A stretch of DNA of 12,074 bases from Desulfobacteraceae bacterium (GTDB lineage Bacteria > Desulfobacterota > DSM-4660 > Desulfatiglandales > HGW-15): positions 1 to 12,074 of the forward strand of contig RPPU01000075.1 in NCBI GenBank assembly GCA_003819975.1, written 5' to 3'. Of the stretch, positions 1 through 5,586 are shown in pieces. The first letter of the stretch is position 1, and each line of letters begins with the position of its first letter. The notes under the pieces are model-generated. The model saw nothing but the letters and a program-made list of their open reading frames with translations. It was not told the DNA's origin and ran no database searches. The translations under genes were made by a program, and so were the position numbers.

Positions 1-17
1 GGTCGCGATTATAGCCC

Positions 18-72
18 TCGCGGGCTCTGAAGCGCTGGGAGGACCCGCGAAAATATTTTTAAAGTTTTTTTA
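18..72 (+). terminator. possible rightward terminator hairpin
   Basis: TCGCGGG (18-24) pairs exactly with CCCGCGA (44-50), and an AT-rich tract with several T runs follows (51-80). The loop is large (19 nt), and four A residues separate the stem from the first T run, so this is not a textbook intrinsic terminator. It could end a rightward gene lying left of the window. On the minus strand, AGCCC/GGGCT closed by a GCGA tetraloop (13-26) could form in the 3' tail of the leftward transcript instead. The first 98 bases hold no supported gene. Confidence 0.3.
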
Positions 73-98
73 TTATTATTTCAACGCTTGGCATGATA

Positions 99-845
99 TT
101 ATTTATATCGTTGTAACACACGCTTGATACTCTCCCGCCATATCGTCCCCATATCATTGCGCGTCTTGAGTGACTGCAAGGACTGAGTCCGCCATGGTAT
201 ACGCTTGGGCCTGTTGTTAGAATCGAATGTCTGTAGCCTGGTGATCTTGCTATTGCGTAGCCTATATAAGCCCTTGCTTAATGAGCCCCCCTTGGTTGGT
301 ACGGGGTTAGTAATAATAAACTCACCCCCTCCCCTGGTGCCCATGACCCGCATCATGAATTGAAACCGTGATTTCAAATCCCCGCCCTGGAATTGTTCGG
401 GCTTATAAAATTTATTGCCTGACTTGAGTCGTGCCCGTGATTGCATCTTGCCCCTGACATTACCCCCCCGTGCGGCAAGGGTAGTGCCACGTTTCTTCTC
501 CGGGGTTGACCCGTCCTGCTGTTCCTTCCACCCCGTAAAGCGTGGACGCCTGACAGAATAGGCGATTGCCACCTGGCTTTCTATTCGCCCCGAGCGTGCG
601 GGCTGGACTTTGAGGTTATTGCGTAAAAACCGCTGATCCCGGATAACCATCGACCGATTAAGATTTTCAATGTCCAGCTCCCGGGTTTTAAAAGCCAACG
701 ACGTGAGGACGTTCGCCGTGGCTCGCTGAAAGTCGCGTGGTGATTCCTTAAAAAACCGTTCGAGTTTTCGGAGGTCTCCCCGGGACATGTCGAAGATATT
801 ATTCATGGTGGGAATATACACCCACCATGAATAACCGTCAACCAT
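99..845 (-). CDS. phage tail-completion/minor-tail-like protein
   Basis: A 248-aa basic protein with no signal peptide or membrane segment. The N-terminal helical part (about residues 24-60: DLRKLERFF..., then AFKTRELDIENLNRSM) is followed by MVIRDQRFLRNNLKV, a Gly/Lys/Arg-rich middle with EQQDGSTPEKKRGTTLAARGG, and a C-terminal WRESIKRVLQRYK helix. This order (helical start, 'xxRDxRFLxxxLKV', GG-containing basic loop, terminal basic helix) resembles HK97-gp10 or minor-tail-Z-like head-tail joining and tail-completion proteins. That is family inference, not a proven match. The start at 845 is preferred because its ATG overlaps the TAA of the upstream 51-aa gene (TAATG), which suggests coupled translation, and a GGGGA lies upstream. 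An alternative ATG at 806 has a weak Shine-Dalgarno. It is the only structural-looking gene in the window, and it is read opposite to everything else. Confidence 0.62.
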   Translation of the reverse strand: MVDGYSWWVYIPTMNNIFDMSRGDLRKLERFFKESPRDFQRATANVLTSLAFKTRELDIENLNRSMVIRDQRFLRNNLKVQPARSGRIESQVAIAYSVRRPRFTGWKEQQDGSTPEKKRGTTLAARGGNVRGKMQSRARLKSGNKFYKPEQFQGGDLKSRFQFMMRVMGTRGGGEFIITNPVPTKGGSLSKGLYRLRNSKITRLQTFDSNNRPKRIPWRTQSLQSLKTRNDMGTIWRESIKRVLQRYK

Positions 846-1000
846 TATTCCCCGCGTTTTTCTTTGAACGCTTTTATCATATCGGCAAAAAGCGCGGCGG
901 CAACAAAACCATCCTCCTTGTATTTATCTTGCAATTCTCTAAAATAATCATGGTCTTCGATAAACGCTTGAATTGAAAATACGGCTTTTGCTTTTTTCAT
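845..1000 (-). CDS. 51-aa hypothetical protein, first gene of leftward unit
   Basis: The ORF reads MKKAKAVFSIQAFIEDHDYF and ends MIKAFKEKRGE. It has a strong GGAGGT five bases before the ATG and a consensus promoter at 1026-1054 just upstream. The protein is probably mostly helical and charged, with a short Ala-rich stretch (VAAALFA). Its stop overlaps the next start by one base, so it is likely co-translated with the tail-like protein. I do not recognise a family. The ribosome binding site, coupling and promoter make it a credible gene in spite of its size. Confidence 0.65.
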   Translation of the reverse strand: MKKAKAVFSIQAFIEDHDYFRELQDKYKEDGFVAAALFADMIKAFKEKRGE

Positions 1001-1025
1001 GGATTACCTCCGTGGTGTTTTAATC

Positions 1026-1054
1026 AATATAATAATATTATTAGTAATTGTCAA
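1026..1054 (-). promoter_or_regulatory. leftward sigma70 promoter
   Basis: Read on the minus strand there is a perfect TTGACA (1054-1049), a 17-bp spacer and TATATT (1031-1026). The first A of the 51-aa gene's GGAGGT ribosome site follows within about 20 bases. The predicted transcript starts near 1019-1020, giving a short leader. Confidence 0.7.
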
Positions 1055-1060
1055 TATAAA

Positions 1061-1454
1061 ATATTATTTTTTTACTGCTAAGGATTTTTAAGAATTGTTA
1101 TGAAAAAGTGCTAAACATAATTTATACTAAATCAGACCAAAAGTCTATATAAGACACTAAAACAGACTAATAAGTGTATATAATAAGAATAATATATATA
1201 TAAATCTCTCTCTATCTCTCTATCTTTAGCAGTTTAGCACCTTTAGCAGTTTTTAACACACCATAGAATAAAAACAGATTCTGTTTTCTCACTTTTATTT
1301 TTTATTTCTGTTTTTCTGCCGTGTGTAGAAAAAGGTGCTAAAGGTGCTAAAGTGCTAAAGCCTGAAGCATTCAGGGTTTTCGGCGCCCTATGTTTAGCAC
1401 CTTAGCACTTTTTAGCGCTAAAATGCCGATTTTGGGGTATGGCGTGAAAAAAGA
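1061..1454. other. gene-free divergent control region, candidate replication origin
   Basis: This stretch separates the leftward and rightward operons and contains no credible gene. It holds an AT-rich segment (about 1061-1206, with TA runs at 1176-1202 and GTCT-ATATA-AGAC at 1143-1155), a CT-rich run (1206-1225), many TTTAGCA(C/G) units in both orientations, a 17-bp palindrome AAAACAGATTCTGTTTT (1271-1287) and a CCTGAA-GCA-TTCAGG hairpin (1361-1375). Repeated short units beside AT-rich DNA are typical of iteron-type origins, but also of repressor operator arrays. The Rep or initiator protein is not in the window apart from the primase fragment at the right edge. Origin function is inference. 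Confidence 0.4.
1224..1422. repeat. iteron-like TTTAGCAC array forming a large inverted repeat
   Basis: Units of TTTAGCAS lie at 1225, 1233, 1242 and 1393, with a one-mismatch copy at 1401. The reverse form GTGCTAAA lies at 1335, 1344 and 1352, with an outlier at 1108-1115. A perfect 12-bp palindrome TTTAGCGCTAAA is at 1411-1422. Within clusters the spacing is 8-10 bp. The cluster at 1224-1249 and the reverse complement of 1335-1360 match at 24 of 26 positions. The pairing continues inward (TTTTTAACACAC against GTGTGTAGAAAAA), giving imperfect arms of about 38-40 bp around a 59-bp AT-rich loop (1262-1320). DNA cruciform or long RNA hairpin formation is possible. Confidence 0.75.
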
Positions 1455-1482
1455 TTGACAAAATATCGCCCGGGAATATGGT
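1455..1482 (+). promoter_or_regulatory. rightward promoter P1
   Basis: TTGACA at 1455-1460 is followed after 16 bp by TATGGT at 1477-1482. The spacer and -10 overlap an inverted-repeat arm (1467-1482), which could serve as an operator. A terminator hairpin lies only about 30 bp beyond the predicted start, so the product would be a very short RNA unless antitermination occurs. Confidence 0.5.
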
Positions 1483-1488
1483 AATAAA

Positions 1489-1547
1489 CATCCGCCATCA
1501 CCTCATGATCCTCTGCCCGGCACCTACCAAACAGGCCGGGTTTTTTT
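1489..1547 (+). ncRNA. possible ~60-nt small RNA or attenuated leader
   Basis: The interval between the predicted P1 start and the T run of the terminator at 1516-1547 contains no ORF with a ribosome site. It begins with an unpaired-looking stretch containing CACCTC and CCTC (about 1498-1513), sequences complementary to Shine-Dalgarno motifs, and ends in a GC-rich hairpin with seven T residues. This is the classic shape of a phage small RNA or attenuator. Expression is unproven and the start is estimated only from promoter spacing. Confidence 0.35.
1516..1547 (+). terminator. intrinsic terminator after P1
   Basis: CCCGGC (1516-1521) pairs with GCCGGG (1535-1540) across a 13-nt loop, directly followed by seven T residues (1541-1547). 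The GC-rich stem abutting the T run is a good intrinsic terminator on the plus strand. It would insulate P1 from the genes beginning at 1699, which have their own promoter. Confidence 0.65.
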
Positions 1548-1592
1548 CGTTTGCGCACTATATCGCCGCGCCGGTTGCGGTGGTTGACCATA

Positions 1593-1619
1593 TTCCCGGC
1601 GTCGGGAAAATGGTTTTTT
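1593..1619 (+). terminator. second terminator-like hairpin upstream of P2
   Basis: TTCCCG (1593-1598) and CGGGAA (1603-1608) form a perfect stem closed by GCGT. Six T residues follow, but after a five-base gap (1614-1619). The gap weakens the case for termination. The stem shares bases with the right arm of the inverted repeat at 1587-1601, so it may equally be an operator. Confidence 0.3.
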
Positions 1620-1633
1620 ATGCGGTTAGTGGG

Positions 1634-1670
1634 AAAAAATCTTGACAAGTGTTGATAGTGTATATATATT
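1634..1670 (+). promoter_or_regulatory. rightward promoter P2, copy A of a duplicated promoter
   Basis: TTGACA at 1642-1647, a 17-bp spacer and TATATT at 1665-1670. A second -35-like TTGATA follows nine bases after the first. The 37-bp block 1634-1670 matches 3912-3948 at 33 positions. It lies about 30 bp before the first rightward gene. Confidence 0.7.
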
Positions 1671-1698
1671 GTCGTTATAACACCCACGGAGGCACGCA

Positions 1699-1851
1699 AT
1701 GCAAAAAATGATATACATCCCCGATTCAAAACACGATATCTGGGATAAAATCGAAAAAGCCGCAAAATCAGACTACCGCGGAATCGGGTTCTATCTCTGC
1801 GATTTTTGGGAGAAAAAACAAGAGGAGGATGTGGATGATGGAAAAGAATAA
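1699..1851 (+). CDS. 50-aa hypothetical protein, possible ribbon-helix-helix type
   Basis: The sequence reads MQKMIYIPDSKHDIWDKIEK then AAKSDYRGIGFYLCDFWEKK with an acidic tail. GGAGG sits seven bases before the ATG (1688-1692). A short strand (MIYIPDS) followed by a helix (DIWDKIEKAAK), a turn and a second helix (GFYLCDFWEKK) looks like small phage ribbon-helix-helix DNA-binding proteins. It is the first product of P2, a common place for a regulator. The resemblance is by pattern only. It overlaps the next gene by 17 bp. Confidence 0.6.
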   Translation: MQKMIYIPDSKHDIWDKIEKAAKSDYRGIGFYLCDFWEKKQEEDVDDGKE

Positions 1852-2134
1852 CGGCGGCCCGGCGTTCCCGGGTGTGATGACGTTTCAGAAAATAATTGAG
1901 CACAATGGAGTTGCGCACATGGCAGGCGATAAAGAGTTGATTTATCTTCCCGGCATGTCCCTCCGTGATTACTTCGCGGCCCATGTCACAGAAAAAGAAA
2001 TTGCAGAAATTATGTATGACCATATAATCGAGGGAGATATCCTCGATCTTGGCCCCGTGAATTATTCAATAACGAGACAACAGGCGCGATACATCCACGC
2101 CGACGCCATGCTGGAGGCCCGCGATGGAAAATAA
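1835..2134 (+). CDS. small conserved phage protein (GGPAFP...GMSLRDYFAA type)
   Basis: From the ATG at 1835 the protein has 99 residues. Features are NNGGPAFP near the N-terminus, LPGMSLRDYFAAHV in the middle and ARYIHADAMLEAR near the C-terminus. This order is familiar from uncharacterised small proteins of many tailed phages, for which I know no function. An in-frame ATG at 1829 is too close to the GGAGG at 1824-1828; the ATGs at 1835 and 1838 are well placed. It overlaps the upstream gene's end and the next gene by 11 bp. Confidence 0.7.
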   Translation: MMEKNNGGPAFPGVMTFQKIIEHNGVAHMAGDKELIYLPGMSLRDYFAAHVTEKEIAEIMYDHIIEGDILDLGPVNYSITRQQARYIHADAMLEARDGK

Positions 2135-2276
2135 CCCCACGCCCATCACGGAAATCATCGCATGCGTCATGACGGTGGCGGCCTGGTTCGCCGGAATAAT
2201 AACCGGGTTTTCGCTCGGGAAAAGTGAGGCACGAAATGAAAACAAGGAGAACAATAATGAGAAAGCTAAAAAATAA
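2124..2276 (+). CDS. 50-aa single-pass membrane microprotein
   Basis: The sequence is MENNPTPITEIIACVMTVAA, then WFAGIITGFSLG and a charged Lys/Asn/Glu tail. One hydrophobic helix spans about residues 8-32. The start overlaps the previous gene and the end overlaps the next start, as in a tightly packed phage operon; CTGGAGG at 2110-2116 is an acceptable ribosome site. No family is recognised. A small inner-membrane phage protein (exclusion or membrane-associated regulator) is possible but not shown. Confidence 0.5.
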   Translation: MENNPTPITEIIACVMTVAAWFAGIITGFSLGKSEARNENKENNNEKAKK

Positions 2277-2859
2277 CACAATCAAATCAAGCCGTAAATC
2301 GCAACCCAATAAAGACGCATCCAAACTAAAAGCAAAATCCGAATCAATCGCTTTGCACGTCTTAAAAGATATTCAGATAATCGGCGCTGAAGTCGGCGTA
2401 CACCGTGGAAAATTGAGCCGGGAATTATTCAAGCTCATTCCCGGCCTTAAATTATTCATGATAGATATTTGGTCCGACAAATCCTATCCCGACAACGACG
2501 ATACCGCCGCCGCTCCAAAATACCGGGATCTGTACCGCAACCACTGGAAAGAAAACATGGACGCCGCCCGCGATGCCGTCAGGGATTGTAACGCCGAGCT
2601 GATACGCGCTGACAGCATAACCGGTGCTGAACACTTCGAGGACGCCTCGCTTGATTTCGTATTCCTTGACGCCGATCACTCATACGAAGCCGTAAAAAAA
2701 GACATTGCTACCTGGCTCCCAAAAATCAAACCCGGCGGGCTCATGTCTGGTCACGACTACGAGCGCAAGGGAAAATTTGGAGTACAAAAAGCCGTTGATG
2801 AAATATTCGGCGACCGCGTAATAAGGGGCGGGAATAATACGTGGTTTGTGGGGGTGTGA
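2257..2859 (+). CDS. class I SAM-dependent methyltransferase (Methyltransf_24-like)
   Basis: A 200-aa enzyme of the Rossmann-fold methyltransferase class. A basic N-terminus of about 30 residues precedes motif I (GAEVGVHRGKLS, residues 43-54), the acidic strand end LKLFMIDIW (D70), LDFVFLDADHSYEAV (residues 132-146) and KPGGLMSGHDY (158-168). The DADHSYEAV and GGxxxGHDY pair is typical of the Methyltransf_24 group, often linked to sugar or glycan methylation. The substrate cannot be read here. GGAG lies seven bases before the ATG at 2257; an in-frame GTG at 2224 lacks a ribosome site. It ends one base before the YqaJ start. Confidence 0.85.
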   Translation: MRKLKNNTIKSSRKSQPNKDASKLKAKSESIALHVLKDIQIIGAEVGVHRGKLSRELFKLIPGLKLFMIDIWSDKSYPDNDDTAAAPKYRDLYRNHWKENMDAARDAVRDCNAELIRADSITGAEHFEDASLDFVFLDADHSYEAVKKDIATWLPKIKPGGLMSGHDYERKGKFGVQKAVDEIFGDRVIRGGNNTWFVGV

Positions 2860-2860
2860 T

Positions 2861-3892
2861 ATGCCAACCCCAATAACCGGCACAATCTCCGGCTCACGCG
2901 CCGCCGCGGTCCTCGGATTATCCGAATACGCAACGCCCGTCAACGTCTGGCTCCAAATCATGGGCCCGGAGTTCTGTGCCGAGCACGGCTATGAATACCC
3001 CGTCTTTGAGGGCAACGCCGCGACGCGTTGGGGATCCGCGTTTGAATCCGCAATAATCGATTTGACCGAGCGCGAAACCGGGAAAACCGTCACCGACCGG
3101 GAACGGGTATACCGTGACGATTATCTATCATGCCATGTGGACGGTATCATCGACGGCGCGCTCTACGAGGGCAAGACGACCAGCGCCATGAATTACCGCG
3201 AGGCATGGGGGGAACCGGGAACAGATAAAATCCCGGTAATCTACCAAATCCAGGTACAGCACAACATGATGCTTGCCGGACTTCCCCGCGCCGAGGTGTC
3301 CGTGTTGGTATTCCCAAAAAGGGTTGAGGAATGGGAGGCGATGGGGTATATACCATCAAACTTCAGCGATTCTGATAAAATATGTAATTATAAAATTATG
3401 AAATATGTCGATTATGAAAATAGAATTTCAAATCATGGTGAAGATGTTTCACCGTTTCAATGGGCGCGGGTAATGGCCCAAATGGGCTACTTCCACCGCT
3501 ACACCGTCGAAGCCCACCCGGAGCTCCAGGCCCTCCTCCGCCTCCGTTACCGTGAGTTTTGGGAAAACTACGTTCTTACCGGCACGCCACCCCCGGTGAT
3601 GAATTACGACGACGTGAAAGCATTAGTAAGGGAGCCCATTGGCACGGTGGTTGCAAACGCGGAAATCACCCGTCTCATGGCCGAATATAAAAACATCACC
3701 TCCGAAATCGGAACCGGCGGCCCCTTGGCTAAAAGGCGCGACCAAATCAAGGTTGCCGTGCTTGACTGGATGCGCACCCAGGGCGCCACGCCCGACGACG
3801 AAAGCCGGGATAAGTGGATATTACGCGATGAGGCAGGGCGGAAGATCGCGGGGTATGGGAGGAACAAGAACGGGGTGATGGGGTTCAGGTAA
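2861..3892 (+). CDS. yqaJ: YqaJ-family viral recombinase / lambda-type exonuclease
   Basis: A 343-aa member of the YqaJ/lambda-exonuclease (PD-(D/E)XK) family. It degrades one strand at double-strand ends to expose single strands for a RecT-type annealase. Visible family features are the N-terminal GTISGSRAAAVLGLSEYATP (residues 7-26), TRWGSAFESAI with E62, the nuclease core CHVDGIIDG (D94) with YEGKT (E103, K105), and YQIQVQHNMMLAG (residues 128-140). The C-terminal part (about 245-343) is extra beyond the nuclease core, ends in a basic segment, and may bind partners. The start has a GGGGG stretch five bases upstream. Residues 165-197 are encoded by a locally AT-rich patch. RecT lies downstream in the same direction. 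Confidence 0.9.
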   Translation: MPTPITGTISGSRAAAVLGLSEYATPVNVWLQIMGPEFCAEHGYEYPVFEGNAATRWGSAFESAIIDLTERETGKTVTDRERVYRDDYLSCHVDGIIDGALYEGKTTSAMNYREAWGEPGTDKIPVIYQIQVQHNMMLAGLPRAEVSVLVFPKRVEEWEAMGYIPSNFSDSDKICNYKIMKYVDYENRISNHGEDVSPFQWARVMAQMGYFHRYTVEAHPELQALLRLRYREFWENYVLTGTPPPVMNYDDVKALVREPIGTVVANAEITRLMAEYKNITSEIGTGGPLAKRRDQIKVAVLDWMRTQGATPDDESRDKWILRDEAGRKIAGYGRNKNGVMGFR

Positions 3893-3911
3893 AAAATAAA
3901 AAAAATTATGA

Positions 3912-3948
3912 AAAAAATCTTGACAAGTATTGATAATATATATATAGT
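3912..3948 (+). promoter_or_regulatory. rightward promoter P3, copy B of the duplicated promoter
   Basis: TTGACA at 3920-3925, 17 bp, then TATAGT at 3943-3948, with the same overlapping TTGATA as P2. It would start transcription near 3955 and place the whole G-rich repetitive block in the 5' leader of the recombination genes. Confidence 0.7.
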
Positions 3949-3965
3949 GTAAACAGATAGTGAGA

Positions 3966-4190
3966 AGCGGCAGGCGGGGCGTTGCATGGCCCGGCGCGAC
4001 AGGACGGAGCGCGGCACGGAGAGACGCGACACGGCAGGCCTTGAGAGGCACGGCAGGGACTGGCCGGGATTGGAACGGCGGGGCTTGGCGAGACGTGGCA
4101 CGGCAGGCGGGGCGCGGAAGTGCATGGCCCGGAGCGGAGCGGCCGGGACGGGACTGGAAAGACACGGCAAGCATGGACTTATAAAAAAAT
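3966..4190 (+). repeat. G-rich CACGGCARG repetitive leader, copy 1
   Basis: About 225 bp of markedly GC-rich, G-biased, low-complexity sequence with no credible gene, unlike the AT-rich DNA on both sides. CACGGCARG occurs at 4030, 4049, 4099 and 4163, all on the plus strand. GGCAGGCGGGGC occurs at 3969 and 4102, each time followed within 10 bases by TGCATGGCCCGG, giving a degenerate ~133-bp tandem duplication. Open frames through it translate to Arg/Gly/Ala-rich low-complexity peptides and are rejected as genes. It ends about 15-20 bases before the ribosome site of the gene at 4206. Confidence 0.7.
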
Positions 4191-4205
4191 TTAGATCGGA
4201 GGAGT

Positions 4206-4988
4206 ATGATGGCAACAAAAAACACAGGCGAGGTTGAAATTTCCGTTCTGGAAATCGCAACGCAAAAAGTCGATTACTGCATTATTGGACAAACCCCGAT
4301 AATCCTTAATCGCATGACCGAAAAGGTCAAGAACGAGCTTTTACTTCCGAAAGGGAGAAAGACGACGGCGGAAAAGGCCACAAGCCTTAAGCATGACCCA
4401 CTACAGGAGTTTTTCGACAGTCCGTATAAACTTTCGGACATATCCGCACCAACGCTTTTGGCTCACCTTGCGACCGCTTTCAAAAAGGCGATTGCAAACA
4501 CGGCAATCGACATACCTGGAGCGAAAAAAGCACAGATGGGCCGCCTCATGTGGGTAGAGGGTGAAAAGATACCGCTTTATGGTATTCCAAAACTCCACAT
4601 GTCAGTAACGAGAAGCGCGGACATGAATAAAACCCCGGACGTTCGGAGCCGTTGCATAATCCCGAAATGGGCCGCACGTCTTACGGTTGTGTTCACTGTT
4701 CCGCTTCTTAAAGAACCGATTGTGTCAAATCTTCTTGCCGCCGCCGGACAAATCCAGGGTGTAGGTGATTGGAGGCCGGAAAAGGGTTCCGGCACATTTG
4801 GACAATTCCGGCTCGTAAAACCCGACGATAAGGAATTTTTAAAAATCCTTAAAGAGGGGGACCGGAGCGCGCAGGAAAAAGCAATGAAAAACCCCGAGGC
4901 ATACGACGACGAAACCGATGAGCTTTTTGAGTGGTTTATCATCGAAGCCGAAAAGCGGGGACACAAAGTCACGAGGAGGGCGAAGTGA
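4206..4988 (+). CDS. conserved phage protein of recombination module, possible RAMP/Cas7-like fold
   Basis: A 260-aa soluble protein. An N-terminal strand 'VDYCIIGQTPIILNRM' (residues 23-38) is followed by a lysine-rich linker, 'PTLLAHLATAFKKAI', then 'DVRSRCIIPKWAARLTVVF' and a C-terminal 'NLLAAAGQIQGVGDWRPEKG' with 'GTFGQFRLV'. This order (xIxGxTPxI at the start, helix that includes an A-x-x-x-A pattern, basic strand, then a glycine-rich 'GxGDWRPEKGxGxFGxF' loop) is one I know from uncharacterised phage proteins. The glycine-rich end resembles RAMP/Cas7 proteins. The RAMP assignment is inference and no function is claimed. GGAGG is three bases before this ATG and six before the adjacent in-frame ATG at 4209, which may be the real start. 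The end overlaps the next GTG. Confidence 0.8.
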   Translation: MMATKNTGEVEISVLEIATQKVDYCIIGQTPIILNRMTEKVKNELLLPKGRKTTAEKATSLKHDPLQEFFDSPYKLSDISAPTLLAHLATAFKKAIANTAIDIPGAKKAQMGRLMWVEGEKIPLYGIPKLHMSVTRSADMNKTPDVRSRCIIPKWAARLTVVFTVPLLKEPIVSNLLAAAGQIQGVGDWRPEKGSGTFGQFRLVKPDDKEFLKILKEGDRSAQEKAMKNPEAYDDETDELFEWFIIEAEKRGHKVTRRAK

Positions 4989-5437
4989 AAGAATCAATCG
5001 AAGACCGCATAAACGCGCTGTATAAAAAGCACGGGAATATCACGCCTGACATTATAATCGAAGACGCGAAAAACCCGAAAAGCGTTTTACATGATTGTTT
5101 TGAATGGGATCTGAAAAAGGCGGCAATGGAGGCATGGCGGGAAACCGCCCGCCGCCTCATCCGCTCGGTAACGATAAACATAACCATGGAATCACATAGT
5201 GTTGCGGTTCCGCGTTATGTGAGAAGCCCCGAGGTCGCGTCAAACGTGCAATCGTACAGCGACACGGCAATTTTGAAATCAGATCGCGAAATGGCTATTG
5301 AGGCGATGATTTATGAAATCGACCGCCTTGAAACAATAGTTGACAGGGTACGACGTATTGCGATAGCCTTAAACCTGACGGATGAGGTTAGCATCATATC
5401 CAAAAACATCGCCAGCATAAGGAAAAAGATCGCGTGA
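4985..5437 (+). CDS. conserved 150-aa phage protein, unknown function
   Basis: Starts at GTG 4985, overlapping the previous stop, with GGAGGG five bases upstream. Visible features are an N-terminal ITPDIIIEDAKNPKSVLHDC (from about residue 19), FEWDLKKAAMEAWRETARRL, a strand region VTINITMESHSVAVPRYVRS, and a helical C-terminal half rich in Arg/Glu with ILKSDREMAIEAMIYEIDRL. The 'DA(R/K)(D/N)PxSxLHDxFEWDxxKA' signature recurs in phage genomes beside recombination genes, but I know no biochemical role. An in-frame start at 4931 lies inside the upstream gene and is not favoured. Confidence 0.78.
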   Translation: MKESIEDRINALYKKHGNITPDIIIEDAKNPKSVLHDCFEWDLKKAAMEAWRETARRLIRSVTINITMESHSVAVPRYVRSPEVASNVQSYSDTAILKSDREMAIEAMIYEIDRLETIVDRVRRIAIALNLTDEVSIISKNIASIRKKIA

Positions 5438-5440
5438 TAA

Positions 5441-5575
5441 GGCAGGCGGGGCCTGGCGCGGCGCGGCTCGACATGGCGCGGCTCGAATAGGTCTGGAGCG
5501 GCACCACACGGCAGGCACGGCAAGGTTGGGCAAGGCAAGGCACGGCCGGGAATCACACGGCAGGCAAAACAACAG
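5441..5575 (+). repeat. G-rich CACGGCARG repetitive block, copy 2
   Basis: About 135 bp between a stop at 5437 and the RecT ribosome site, of the same style as 3966-4190. GGCAGGCGGGGC recurs at 5441-5452. CACGGCARG lies at 5507, 5516 and 5556 with a variant (CACGGCCGG) at 5541. GCGCGGCTCGA is tandem at 5461 and 5477. All copies are on the plus strand. It lacks a supported gene and has no promoter of its own that I can see, so it would be an internal, transcribed spacer just before recT. Confidence 0.7.
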
Positions 5576-5586
5576 GAGGAAACCAA

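Larger units (their letters stand above)
1467..1601. repeat. 16/15-bp inverted repeat flanking the short RNA unit
   Basis: CGCCCGGGAATATGGT (1467-1482) matches the reverse complement of ACCATATTCCCGGCG (1587-1601), with a single extra C. The arms are 104 bp apart. The left arm covers the P1 spacer and -10, and the right arm overlaps a second hairpin just upstream of P2. Two sites for one dimeric regulator, or a structural link between promoters, would both fit. Confidence 0.6.

Noticed and set aside
1061..1422. CRISPR array from the repeated TTTAGCAC units
   Set aside because: Units are 8 bp, occur in both orientations and have no uniform spacers; no cas genes are present.
1418..2023. A 201-codon minus-strand open frame across the control region and early genes
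   Set aside because: It runs antisense to two well-supported plus-strand genes and their ribosome sites, crosses a terminator and promoter, and its Arg/His/Phe-rich product looks random.
3960..4237. Plus-strand open frames through the first G-rich block (74 and 83 codons) and the minus-strand frames at 3604-4260
   Set aside because: The products are low-complexity Arg/Gly/Ala or Pro/Ala/Cys-rich readings of repetitive DNA, with no good ribosome site, and overlap known genes.
4206..4988. Type I or IV CRISPR Cas7 gene
   Set aside because: Only a loop and strand pattern resemble RAMPs; the setting is a phage recombination module without cas genes or an array, so only a fold-level possibility is kept.
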